Below, in pieces: positions 8,284 through 16,059 of a DNA stretch of 64,000 nt (within the stretch, counting starts at the first letter, position 1; the number at the start of each line of letters is the position of its first letter). The stretch covers positions 434,001 through 498,000 of the forward strand of contig JAWKRT010000001.1 of NCBI GenBank assembly GCA_041389495.1, written 5' to 3'. The notes under the pieces were generated by a model. That model made no database searches, was not told where the DNA came from, and saw nothing but the letters and a program-made list of their open reading frames with translations. Position numbers and translations under genes: made by a program. This DNA is from Myxococcota bacterium. GTDB taxonomy: Bacteria > Myxococcota_A > UBA9160 > UBA4427.

Positions 8284-10328
8284 GCCAGGTCTTCCACGGC
8301 GCCACGTCCTGCGGCTGGAAGCGCGACGCGAGCCCCGTGCTCGCGCTGCGCGCGCTGCTGCGCGCGGCGGCCTTCGAGAGCTTCCGCACGCACTGGGACT
8401 GGTGGGTGCTGTCGACGGACGAGGAGACGATCTCGCTCCGCCGCATCGCCGCGCTCGTCGAGCGCGCGGACGCCGACGGCGTCGACGCGGTGGCGTCGGG
8501 CGGGGGCGCGGGAGGGCGCGGGTTCGACCTCGCGATCGTCCGCAGCCACTGCGTGCGCGCGTTGCTCGACGCGGGGCCGGCGGACGACGCGTTCGGCGCG
8601 CTCGACGAAGAGCGGCCCGACGCCGCCTTCCTCGCGCGGCTCGCGGGCCTGGGCTTCAAGGTCGATCGCGACGATGCGGCCTCGACGCTCGCCGATCCCG
8701 ATCGCTCGCCGCTCCAGCCCGCGCGCCTTCCGCTCGACGTGCACTTCTTCCCCAGCATGCAGACGGGGACGCGCGACGTCGCATCGCTCTCGGAGATCGC
8801 GACGCCGCTGCGCGTCGCCGTGCGCGTGCTCCGCACGCTCGCGGGCGGCGGGCGCATCGCCGTCTACGGCGCGGGCCAGATCGCCGAGGAGATCGTCCCG
8901 CTGCTCGGCGACCGCGTCGCGTTCGCGCTCGATCGCAACACCGAGCTCCACAAGAAGCCGTTCCACGGCGTCGACGTGCTGGCGCCCGAGGCGGTGGTGG
9001 ATCGCGTCGACGAGATCGAGGCCGTGCTGATCACGGCGCTGGGGCGCGAGCCCGAGGTGACGACGACGCTGCTCGACCTGCTCGGCGACCGCGCGCGCGA
9101 CGTCCGCATCCTGTCGCTCGACGGCGCGCAGGCGGGCGCGCACGCGCCGGCCGACGAGGCGACGCGCGTGCGGTTCACGAGCGCCGAGGAGGCCGAGGCG
9201 ATCGCCGAGGGCGACGCGTTCCAGCCCGCGCGGCTCGACCCGTCGATGGTCCCCGAGTCGCGTCCGGACACGACGACCGAGCGCACGATCACGAAGCGGG
9301 CGGTGCTCTACACGGGCTTCCCCTGCAACATCCGCTGCATCTTCTGTTACTACACGTACGTGATGGACGGCGCGAAGTGGAACCCGCTCGAGCAGTGCAT
9401 CGCCGACGCGGACCTCTACCGCCACCACTACGGCAACGACGCGGTCGACATCACGGGCGGCGAGCCCACGGCGTACCCGCACATCGCCGCCCTCGTCGAG
9501 CACTGCGCGACGATCGGCCTGCGGCCGACGCTGATCACGAACATGCGCATGCTCGCGAAGCTCGAGCACGCGCAGAAGCTCAAGGACGCGGGCGCCTACG
9601 ACTTCCTGTGCTCGGTGCACGCGCTCGGGCGGGCCTACGACTTCATCGCGCAGACGCGCAACGGCTGGGAGAAGCTGACGCGGGGGCTCACGAACATCAA
9701 CCGGCTCGGCATGCCGTGGCGCACGAACTGCACTCTGACGCTGCGCAACATGCGGCAGCTGCGGAAGATCGCCGAGTTCGCGTTCCTGAACGGGAGCCGC
9801 GCGATCAACTTCATCAACTACAACCCGTTCTACGAGTGGCAGACCAAGATGGACATCGACTTCCAGGCCCGCCACACGGAGGTCGCCCCGCACCTGGTCG
9901 AGGCGCTCGACTACTGCGACGAGGTCGGGCTCGAGGCGAACGTCCGCTACTTCCCCCTCTGCATGATGAAGGGGCACGAGGACAAGGCCTACAACTACGG
10001 GCAGCTCTCGTACGACCACCACGAGTGGGACTACAACAGCTGGTACTCGGACCGCGTGAACAACCCGTCGGCGAAGTACCCGGCCTGGCTGCCGGGCCTC
10101 GAATGCGACGAGCACGCGCTCCACGAGTTCCAGGCGCGCCGCACGCGCGAGGACTCGTACGCCGCGTGCACGTCCTGCTCGACCTGCGCCGTCCGCAGCG
10201 TCTGCGACGGCTTCACGAAGCAGTACGCCGAGCGCTTCGGCACGGCCGAGGCGACGCCCTACGCGGGCGAGTCGGTCTCGGACATCACGCACTTCATCCG
10301 CGGCCAGCGCAAGGTCGTCGACCGCTAG
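8181..10328 (+). CDS. Radical SAM protein with N-terminal Rossmann-like domain
   Basis: 715 residues, far longer than a plain radical SAM enzyme. About 1-210 is unrecognised; 215-315 is a nucleotide-binding-like fold (RIAVYGAGQIAEEIVPLL, then KKPFHGVDVLAPEAVVD) seen in sugar-linked proteins. The radical SAM core starts near 370 with C382, C386 and C389 (CNIRCIFC) and has the GGEP motif in VDITGGEPTAYP. C594 (VRYFPLC) and a C-terminal CTSCSTCAVRSVC cluster near 663-673 could ligate an auxiliary iron-sulfur cluster. GTG 8181 is supported by GGGAGGA upstream. The stop shares CTAG with the convergent gene. It is homologous to the radical SAM gene at 11290-12510. Confidence 0.8.
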   Translation: MRDLKTLKLTVGIAPRRDLEPAALERLGTLAFDLSQVFHGATSCGWKRDASPVLALRALLRAAAFESFRTHWDWWVLSTDEETISLRRIAALVERADADGVDAVASGGGAGGRGFDLAIVRSHCVRALLDAGPADDAFGALDEERPDAAFLARLAGLGFKVDRDDAASTLADPDRSPLQPARLPLDVHFFPSMQTGTRDVASLSEIATPLRVAVRVLRTLAGGGRIAVYGAGQIAEEIVPLLGDRVAFALDRNTELHKKPFHGVDVLAPEAVVDRVDEIEAVLITALGREPEVTTTLLDLLGDRARDVRILSLDGAQAGAHAPADEATRVRFTSAEEAEAIAEGDAFQPARLDPSMVPESRPDTTTERTITKRAVLYTGFPCNIRCIFCYYTYVMDGAKWNPLEQCIADADLYRHHYGNDAVDITGGEPTAYPHIAALVEHCATIGLRPTLITNMRMLAKLEHAQKLKDAGAYDFLCSVHALGRAYDFIAQTRNGWEKLTRGLTNINRLGMPWRTNCTLTLRNMRQLRKIAEFAFLNGSRAINFINYNPFYEWQTKMDIDFQARHTEVAPHLVEALDYCDEVGLEANVRYFPLCMMKGHEDKAYNYGQLSYDHHEWDYNSWYSDRVNNPSAKYPAWLPGLECDEHALHEFQARRTREDSYAACTSCSTCAVRSVCDGFTKQYAERFGTAEATPYAGESVSDITHFIRGQRKVVDR

Positions 10329-11293
10329 ACGACCGCGGGCTCCGGCAGCGAGAGCGCCTTGCGGATGCCCCGCACGAGCGCGTGGTGCACGAGCAGGCGA
10401 TAGGCGTCGTGCAGGAGGGCGCGCGCGCCGCGGACGGCGAAGGCGTCCGCGGGCGCCTGCGCGACGGCGGGCTCGAGCGCGCGAACGACGTCCTCGGCGC
10501 CCGCGAGCGCCGCGCCGAGGACGCGGTCGGCCTGCTCGGCGTCGCGGATTCCGAGCGCGACCGCGAGCTCCTCGGACTCCGGATGGAGCTCGTGGAACAT
10601 CGCGGCGTACGCGCCGTACTCGAACGAGCGCGCGCGGAACGTCTCGAACGCGATCGGGTGGTCGTGCCAGGCGAGCGCCTCCGGCACGTAGGCGATGCGG
10701 TGGCCCGTGCGCGCGAGGCGCCAGCCGAGCTCGAGATCCTCGTAGCGCGCCGCCGGGAAGCGCTCGTCGAAGGGCATCGCGAGCAGCAGGTCGCGCGGGC
10801 TCGACACGTTCGTCGTGTAGTAGAAGCGCCAGCCCGCGTCGCCGCGGTCGGCGATGCGCGCATAGGCGAACTGGCTGCCCCCGTTCTCCTGGTAGTGCAT
10901 GAACGGCGTGACGGTGAGCGACGGGAGCCAGGTCGTGTGCCCGAGCACCGAGCCGTTGTGGACGGAGGCGTGCGCGCGCAGGTGCGCGGCGAGCAGGCCG
11001 GGCGCGGCGACGCAGTCGTCGCCGGTGAACAGCACGACGTCGCCCGACGCGGCGAGTACGCCCGCGTTGCGCGCGGCGGCCGGCCCGCGGTGGCGCTCGT
11101 GGACGACGCGCAGCGGGAACGGCCACGCCGCGTTGCGCTGGGCGTCGAGCCACTCGCGCGTGCCGTCGCGCGAGCCGTCGTCGACGACGACGACCTCCGC
11201 GCAGGCGGCGGCGTCCTGGCGGGCGAGGCTGTCGAGACACGCCGCGAGCTGCGCCTGCCGCTCGAAGGTCGGAACCACGACCGAGATCTTCAC
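10325..11293 (-). CDS. Glycosyltransferase family 2 protein
   Basis: 322 residues. Clear GT2 start KISVVVPTFERQAQLAACLDSLARQD, nucleotide-binding EVVVVDDGSRDGT, and DVVLFTGDDCVAAPGLL as the metal site; ARYEDLELGWRLARTG is the typical acceptor-side ED motif. A C-terminal helical stretch of about 90 residues follows. It transfers a sugar from a nucleotide donor at the cytoplasmic face; donor and acceptor are unknown. GTG 11293 overlaps the stop of the upstream radical SAM gene (GTGA), so the two are translated together. Its own stop overlaps that of the plus-strand gene ending at 10328. Confidence 0.88.
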   Translation of the reverse strand: MKISVVVPTFERQAQLAACLDSLARQDAAACAEVVVVDDGSRDGTREWLDAQRNAAWPFPLRVVHERHRGPAAARNAGVLAASGDVVLFTGDDCVAAPGLLAAHLRAHASVHNGSVLGHTTWLPSLTVTPFMHYQENGGSQFAYARIADRGDAGWRFYYTTNVSSPRDLLLAMPFDERFPAARYEDLELGWRLARTGHRIAYVPEALAWHDHPIAFETFRARSFEYGAYAAMFHELHPESEELAVALGIRDAEQADRVLGAALAGAEDVVRALEPAVAQAPADAFAVRGARALLHDAYRLLVHHALVRGIRKALSLPEPAVV

Positions 11294-12510
11294 GCCGTCG
11301 CCTCCATCGCCGTCGCCGTCTCCGTCTCCGCGACCTCGTCGCGCGGCGCCGGCCAGCCGCTCCGCTGCAGCATCTCGAACGGACGCGGGTTCGCGTGGCG
11401 GAAGTGCGTGAGCTCGCGGACCGGCTCGCCCGCGTAGGGCACGAACTCGTCCCACCCGTGGCGCGCCGCGTAGTCGCGGTCGACGCCGTCGCAGATGCCG
11501 CGCAGCGCGCACGACGAGCACGGCGGCCCCTGCGCCATGTTGTATCCGGGCTTCGTCTCGACGTCGGTCGGGTGCGTCGCGAGATAGTCGTCGAGCTCGC
11601 GGTAGAAGAGGAAGGGCTTGCCGCCGTACGGCGTGCCCTCGATCGCGCCTCCGCGCGTCCCGTTGCGCCACTCGTACGGGTCGAGCTGCACCTGCTTGTA
11701 GCCGACGACGTTCTTCTCGAGCCCGGGCAGCGTGCAGTACGGCGCATAGCGGACGTTCACGCCCTTGCCGGCGTCCTCGAGGATGCGCACCGCCTCGGTG
11801 AGCGCAGGGGCGATGTCGGCGTAGCGTGCCTTGTGCTCGACGCCGTGCCCCGGTCCCTTGCGCCAGCCCCACTCGAGCTTCATCACGATGAAGTTGTGGA
11901 AGCGGACGTTGCGCTGCGCGAGGTAGCGCGCGATCTCGACGAGCTCGTGGACGTTGTACTCCTGGACGACGGTGTTCGACGTGTAGGTGAACCCGATGGC
12001 GTCCAGGTACTCCATCGTGTCCTTCACCTGGCGGAGCGAGGCCTTCGTCAGCTGCTTGAACACGCCCTCGCTCGCCGCGTGGAACGAGAAGAGGAAGTCG
12101 GTGAGGCCGGCGTCGAGCAGCGCGTCGACGAGCCGCGGGCGCCCGGATGCCTTGTGCCGCCGCATCGTGAACTGGCCGAGCGTGATCATGCGCGCGCGCA
12201 CGTCGGCGACGCGCTCGACGTGCTCGACGAGCTCGAGGATCTGCGGGTGGAGGGTGGGCTCGCCGCCGGTCACGTCGCAGTGCGTGAGGCCCCAGCGGCG
12301 GAAGTCGTCCGCGAGCGCCGTGCACTCCGCGAGCGGCCGGAAGGGCAGCGTGCGCAGCGCGTGGAACTGGTCCTCGTGACCGTCGAAGTGGCTGTAGTAA
12401 CAGAACACGCACGAGTGCGGGCAGCGGAGCCCGACGTCGAGCACGCCCGTCGGGCTGAGCTGGCCGACCTCGTGCGGGGAACGGCACGCCTGCTGCGGAT
12501 GCGACGACAT
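11290..12510 (-). CDS. Radical SAM protein
   Basis: 406 residues. CPHSCVFC gives C30, C34 and C37 for the SAM-binding cluster; CDVTGGEPTLHP carries GGEP. C259 (VRYAPYC), C331, C334 and C340 (CSSCALRGIC) could form an auxiliary cluster. The core and the C-terminal block PYAGEPVRELTHF align with the 715-residue protein at 8181, so the two are paralogues of one family. Start ATG 12510 is preferred over ATG 12534 because GGAGGG sits 7 bases upstream. The reaction is unknown; family precedent includes peptide crosslinking, methylation or epimerisation. Coupling to a GT2 gene suggests glycan or glycopeptide chemistry. Confidence 0.85.
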   Translation of the reverse strand: MSSHPQQACRSPHEVGQLSPTGVLDVGLRCPHSCVFCYYSHFDGHEDQFHALRTLPFRPLAECTALADDFRRWGLTHCDVTGGEPTLHPQILELVEHVERVADVRARMITLGQFTMRRHKASGRPRLVDALLDAGLTDFLFSFHAASEGVFKQLTKASLRQVKDTMEYLDAIGFTYTSNTVVQEYNVHELVEIARYLAQRNVRFHNFIVMKLEWGWRKGPGHGVEHKARYADIAPALTEAVRILEDAGKGVNVRYAPYCTLPGLEKNVVGYKQVQLDPYEWRNGTRGGAIEGTPYGGKPFLFYRELDDYLATHPTDVETKPGYNMAQGPPCSSCALRGICDGVDRDYAARHGWDEFVPYAGEPVRELTHFRHANPRPFEMLQRSGWPAPRDEVAETETATAMEATA

Positions 12511-12600
12511 CGAAGGCCCTCCGTCGGGGCGCATCGGCGAACGTGCAGAATCCCTTGAACCGTTCCGCAGTGGCTGGAGAAACCCGCCGATCGCCGCGGC

Positions 12601-13146
12601 TCAGTGCGGCGAGGTCGCGCGGCGGAACGCGCTCTCGGGAACGACCGACTCGATCGCGAGGCGACCGCCCTCGAGGCGCGCCGTCACGATCGCGCGTTCG
12701 CCCGTGCGGCCGAGGGCCGCCTCGAGCGCGGGGGCCTCGTGCTCGTTCATGTAGTAGCGCTCGAGCGGGAGACGGACGGCGACGCGCTCGCCGCCCGGGT
12801 CGACGCCCGCGACCTCGACGTCGACGCTCGACGGAGCGGCGCGGTCGGCGGTCGGCGACGCGAGCGCCACGAGGTGCGCGAGGCCGTCGGGTCCTTCGGC
12901 GACGATCGCCCGCACGCGCCCGCCGACGCGCGCCTCCACCCCGGCCCGCGGCAGCCACTCGTCCTCGAAGCGCAGCGCGACGTAGCGACCGCGGAGCGGG
13001 TCGACGGGGTCGAGCGCCGCCGTCCGGAAGTGCAGACGCACGCCGCTCTCGAGCCGTCGCTCGGAGGTCGTCACGACCGAGAGCGCGAGGCCGAGCGTCC
13101 CCGCGCACGAGAGCGCCACGCACAGGAGCCGGAGCGAGCGCGTCAT
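12601..13146 (-). CDS. GDYxxLxY-type membrane-associated protein
   Basis: 181 residues. An N-terminal hydrophobic helix (SLRLLCVALSCAGTLGLALSVV) is followed by a soluble domain. Its PLRGRYVALRF segment corresponds to the GDYxxLxY signature of a family nearly always encoded beside a DUF2157 membrane protein, exactly as here. The start overlaps the stop of the DUF2157 gene (ATGA, 13143-13146). Function unknown in the family. Confidence 0.72.
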   Translation of the reverse strand: MTRSLRLLCVALSCAGTLGLALSVVTTSERRLESGVRLHFRTAALDPVDPLRGRYVALRFEDEWLPRAGVEARVGGRVRAIVAEGPDGLAHLVALASPTADRAAPSSVDVEVAGVDPGGERVAVRLPLERYYMNEHEAPALEAALGRTGERAIVTARLEGGRLAIESVVPESAFRRATSPH

Positions 13147-14498
13147 CGGGCGACCTCCTGCGCGACGCGCTGCGCGCGCGCCACGCGGCGGTTGAGCGCG
13201 AGGAACGCCGCGCCCGTCGCGATGAACGCGACGCCGCGCGCGACGAAGCTCAGGTCGTCGTCGACGAAGCGCGCGAACACGGCGAGGGCGGCGACCAGCA
13301 TGCCCCCGTTCGCGCGCGCGAGGGCGCCCGCGCGCGCGCCGTCGAGCGTCGCCACGAGGCCGAGGCCGAGCGCGTAGAGGCTCGCGACGAGCGTCGCCGC
13401 GCGCGCATCGCCCGTCGCGGCACCGGCCGCGAACGCGACGGCCAGCGCGACCGGGAGTGCGAGCGCCGTCGCGCGCGTCGCGTCGATGCCCGTTCCGAGC
13501 GCGCGTCCGGCCGCTTCGGCGAAGAGCTCGCGCGCGACGACGACGGCGCAGCCCGCGCCGATCGCGAGCGCCGGGACGGCTGCCGCGTCGAGCGTCGTCC
13601 AGCCGCGCGCGAGTGCGCTCCACGCATCGTCGGCGCCGGAGAGTGCGAGGGCCGTCGCCGCGATCGCGAGCTTCCCGAACGCGCGGGCGGGAAGCGCGGC
13701 GAAGCTCGGCGCGCCGCTGCGGTCGACGCGCGAGCCGAAGCCGTAGAGCCCGCCGGCGAGGAGCACGGCTCCCGCGAGCAACGGCCCCTCGCGTCCGTCG
13801 AGCGACGCGGCCGCGCCGAACGCGACGACCGGGATGCCCGCCCACGCGACGACCGCGCTCCGCAGCGCGCGATCGCGCTTCGCGTGCAGCCGCCACGCGA
13901 ACGGGACTCCGGGTGCGAGCAGCGCCCAGAAGGCCGGGTGCGCCGCGTCGCGGTCGAGCGTCGCGGCCAGGAAGGCGCCGCAGCCGAGCGCGTGGAGCGC
14001 GCTCGCCGCGCGCGCGTCGAGCGCGTACACGAGTGGGACGGCGAGCAGCGTCCAGGCGGCGAGCAGCGACGAGAGCTCGACCTGCAGCTGGTAGGTCTGC
14101 GCGACGAGCGCCGTCGACGCGCCGATCGACAGCACGGCGGCGATCGCCGTGCCCTCGCACCACGCCGCGGACCCGGCGCGGCGCGCGACCGCGAAGGCCG
14201 CCGCGCCGTGCGCGACGACGGCGATCGCGACTGCGAGGCCCGCGCGCGCGAGGCGCGGCAGCTCGCTCCAGTTGTGGGCGACGAGCAGGAGGGCGCCGAG
14301 CCCGACGAGCGCGCTGCCCGCGACGGCGAGCAGCGTGGTCGCGCGCGCGCCCGAGCGGCGAGCGGCCGCGTGCGCGAGCAGCCGCTCGGCCGTGCTCGCG
14401 TCGAGCAGCCCCGCATCGACGAAGTCGGCGAGCTCGCGGGCGAGCCGACGCAGACGCGGGCTCGCGGTCGGCGGGACGAGGCGGTGGCGGGGTTCCAT
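13143..14498 (-). CDS. DUF2157 domain multi-pass membrane protein
   Basis: 451 residues. A soluble N-terminal domain of about 65 residues (LARELADFVDAGLLDASTAERLLAHAAA) typical of DUF2157 is followed by around twelve hydrophobic segments rich in Ala and Leu. The biochemical role is unknown. ATG 14498 is preceded by GGAGG. It is co-transcribed with the GDYxxLxY gene. Confidence 0.75.
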   Translation of the reverse strand: MEPRHRLVPPTASPRLRRLARELADFVDAGLLDASTAERLLAHAAARRSGARATTLLAVAGSALVGLGALLLVAHNWSELPRLARAGLAVAIAVVAHGAAAFAVARRAGSAAWCEGTAIAAVLSIGASTALVAQTYQLQVELSSLLAAWTLLAVPLVYALDARAASALHALGCGAFLAATLDRDAAHPAFWALLAPGVPFAWRLHAKRDRALRSAVVAWAGIPVVAFGAAASLDGREGPLLAGAVLLAGGLYGFGSRVDRSGAPSFAALPARAFGKLAIAATALALSGADDAWSALARGWTTLDAAAVPALAIGAGCAVVVARELFAEAAGRALGTGIDATRATALALPVALAVAFAAGAATGDARAATLVASLYALGLGLVATLDGARAGALARANGGMLVAALAVFARFVDDDLSFVARGVAFIATGAAFLALNRRVARAQRVAQEVAR

Positions 14499-14758
14499 CG
14501 AGGCCTCCGGGTTCGCGAGCGCGGACGAGCCGAATGGCAGCGGACGGGTCGGGTGCGCTCGGCGAGGCCCCGGGGAGCAAGTGCCGTGCCGCGGTCGCGA
14601 CGCGCCCTCGTGCGCCGCCCCGCACACGCGGCGGGCGGCCGCGGGCAGGCAGTGTCCTGGATCGTGCGCTCGATGCACGCTCCCGTGCAGGAAGTGGCGG
14701 CCGGCCTCCGCCCCGGCCCGCGCGCCCGGCTCGGTTGACCGCGCCTTCGCCGGTTCGC

Positions 14759-14764
14759 TATCTA
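14759..14764 (+). promoter_or_regulatory. Candidate -10 element (TATCTA) of rpmB
   Basis: AT-rich hexamer 29 bases before the rpmB ATG inside a GC-rich region. No convincing -35 box. Confidence 0.35.
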
Positions 14765-14792
14765 CCCGCCTCCCCGTACCCGAGGTCCGCCC

Positions 14793-15110
14793 ATGTCGCG
14801 CATGTGCCAGCTCACCGGCAAGAAGCCGCAGTCCGGCCACAACGTCTCGCACTCCAATCGCAAGACGAAGCGGCGCTTCCTGCCGAACCTCCAGCGGGTC
14901 ACGCTCCCGTCGGAGGCGCTCGGTCGCACCGTCACGCTCAAGGTGTCGACGCGCGCGCTGCGCACCGTGGCGAAGAAGGGCGGGCTCGACCAGTTCCTGC
15001 TGCAGACGGACGACCGGAAGCTTCCCGAGGACGCGCTCAAGCTGAAGAGCCGCGTGAAGCGCTCGCTCGGCGGGCGTCGCAAGGCGGCGACGGCGGCCGT
15101 CGCAGGCTAG
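14793..15110 (+). CDS. rpmB: 50S ribosomal protein L28
   Basis: 105 residues, at the long end for L28 owing to a C-terminal extension after about residue 80. The N-terminus MCQLTGKKPQSGHNVSHSNRKTKRRFLPNLQ region is diagnostic. Only one cysteine is present, so it is the zinc-free (C-) type. It binds 23S rRNA in the large subunit. Monocistronic: own upstream promoter-like hexamer and a strong two-way terminator downstream. Confidence 0.97.
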   Translation: MSRMCQLTGKKPQSGHNVSHSNRKTKRRFLPNLQRVTLPSEALGRTVTLKVSTRALRTVAKKGGLDQFLLQTDDRKLPEDALKLKSRVKRSLGGRRKAATAAVAG

Positions 15111-15129
15111 CCCCGACGGCGACGCGAGC

Positions 15130-15180
15130 CGGAACGAAGAGCGCCCGGAAGCCACTGGCTTCCGGGCGCTCTTCGTTCCG
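15130..15180. terminator. Bidirectional terminator between rpmB and rpmE2
   Basis: A perfect 25-bp inverted repeat (15130-15154 against 15156-15180) around a single central C at 15155; the hairpin tip would be ACTGGC-like. The inner part is CCGGAAGCCA/TGGCTTCCGG. It lies between convergent ribosomal protein genes and can serve both. Confidence 0.85.
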
Positions 15181-15199
15181 GGCCTCCGCGCGTCGCGGC

Positions 15200-15448
15200 C
15201 TACTTCTTCTTCGAGCCCCAGCGCTTGCGGAAGCGGTCGATCTTGCCGTCCGAGTCGAGCTCGCGCAGCTGGCCCGTCCAGAACGGATGGCTCACGGACG
15301 AGATCTCGAGCTTGATGACGGGCAGCGGCTCGCCGTCGATCTCGCGCGTCTCCTGCGACGTCATCGTCGAGCGGGAGACCCACTCGGAGCCGGTCGCCGA
15401 ATCCACGAACAGGACCTTGTGATAGTCGGGATGGATGTCGGGCTTCAT
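15200..15448 (-). CDS. rpmE2: 50S ribosomal protein L31, type B
   Basis: 82 residues. MKPDIHPDYHKVLFVD and SSVSHPFWTG are hallmarks of L31; absence of the CxxC zinc ligands and the longer middle mark the type B, zinc-independent form. In many bacteria this form replaces zinc L31 under zinc starvation, under Zur control. It sits 4 bases after rpsN and is probably co-transcribed with it. Confidence 0.95.
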   Translation of the reverse strand: MKPDIHPDYHKVLFVDSATGSEWVSRSTMTSQETREIDGEPLPVIKLEISSVSHPFWTGQLRELDSDGKIDRFRKRWGSKKK

Positions 15449-15452
15449 GGCG

Positions 15453-15758
15453 CTACCAGCTCGACTTCCGCACGCCGGGCAGCTGGCCGCGCAGGGCGAG
15501 CTCGCGCAGTGCGATGCGCGAGATGCCGAACTTCTTGTAGTAGGCGTGCGAGCGGCCGGAGACGTTGCAGCGACGGTTGAGGCGCGTCGGGCACGAGTTG
15601 CGCGGGAGCTTCGCGAACTGCGCCTGGATCTCGATCTTGTCGTCGACCGAGACCTCGGGGTCGTTCAGCCGCTTGCGCAGCTCGGCGCGCTTCGCGGCGT
15701 GCTTCGCGATCAGCTTGCGGCGCTTGTCGTCTCGATTGATCTGGCTCGTCTTGGCCAT
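15453..15758 (-). CDS. rpsN: 30S ribosomal protein S14 (zinc-free type)
   Basis: 101 residues. MAKTSQINRDDKRRKLIAKHA and NRRCNVSGRSHAYYKKFGISRIALRELALRGQLPGVRKSSW are unmistakable S14. The length and lack of a CxxC-CxxC pair show the zinc-free form. It is encoded outside a large ribosomal operon and next to rpmE2, the arrangement of alternative, zinc-sparing ribosomal proteins. Whether this is the only S14 in the genome cannot be seen here. Confidence 0.95.
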   Translation of the reverse strand: MAKTSQINRDDKRRKLIAKHAAKRAELRKRLNDPEVSVDDKIEIQAQFAKLPRNSCPTRLNRRCNVSGRSHAYYKKFGISRIALRELALRGQLPGVRKSSW

Positions 15759-15789
15759 GCGGCGGCTCCGGTCCTGGGTTGGCGGACGC

Positions 15790-15810
15790 GGGACTGTAGA
15801 GAGCCGTCCC
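15790..15810 (-). promoter_or_regulatory. Candidate rpsN promoter with flanking inverted repeat
   Basis: On the minus strand TACAGT (15798-15793) lies 35 bases before the rpsN ATG and looks like a -10 box. GGGAC (15790-15794) and GTCCC (15806-15810) form a dyad across it, a possible operator. Zur binding is a guess from the type of genes; the sequence does not match the AT-rich gammaproteobacterial Zur box. Confidence 0.35.
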
Positions 15811-15908
15811 GAGCGCGGCAAGCGGCGCGCGACGACGGGCAGGTCGCGAGCGCCGCTCGGTCCCGCGGGGCCGCGCGCCGCGCCGGTCGCCGCGCGCGCC
15901 CGCTGGCC

Positions 15909-15914
15909 TATGTT
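15909..15914 (+). promoter_or_regulatory. Candidate -10 element (TATGTT) of valS
   Basis: CTATGTT in GC-rich surroundings, 145 bases before the valS ATG; the same CTATGTTSC core precedes the gene at 5217. Confidence 0.3.
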
Positions 15915-16059
15915 CCGCCGCCTCCAGACTGGCAGGAACTGGTAGGAACGCAGGGACCCGACGCCGTACGGGCGGGCCCGGCCCCGCGCGCGGGCGGGGC
16001 GCTCCCGCTCGGCGCGCGCCGGACGCGCCCCGGCGCCACCCCGATCGAGAGCGACCACG

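Larger units (their letters stand above)
15759..16059. other. Divergent intergenic region, rpsN/valS
   Basis: 301 bases without a gene. It holds a candidate rpsN promoter (15790-15810), a candidate valS -10 (15909-15914), and a short tandem repeat ACTGGYAGGA twice at 15928-15947 in the valS leader. No T-box features are visible. Confidence 0.55.
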
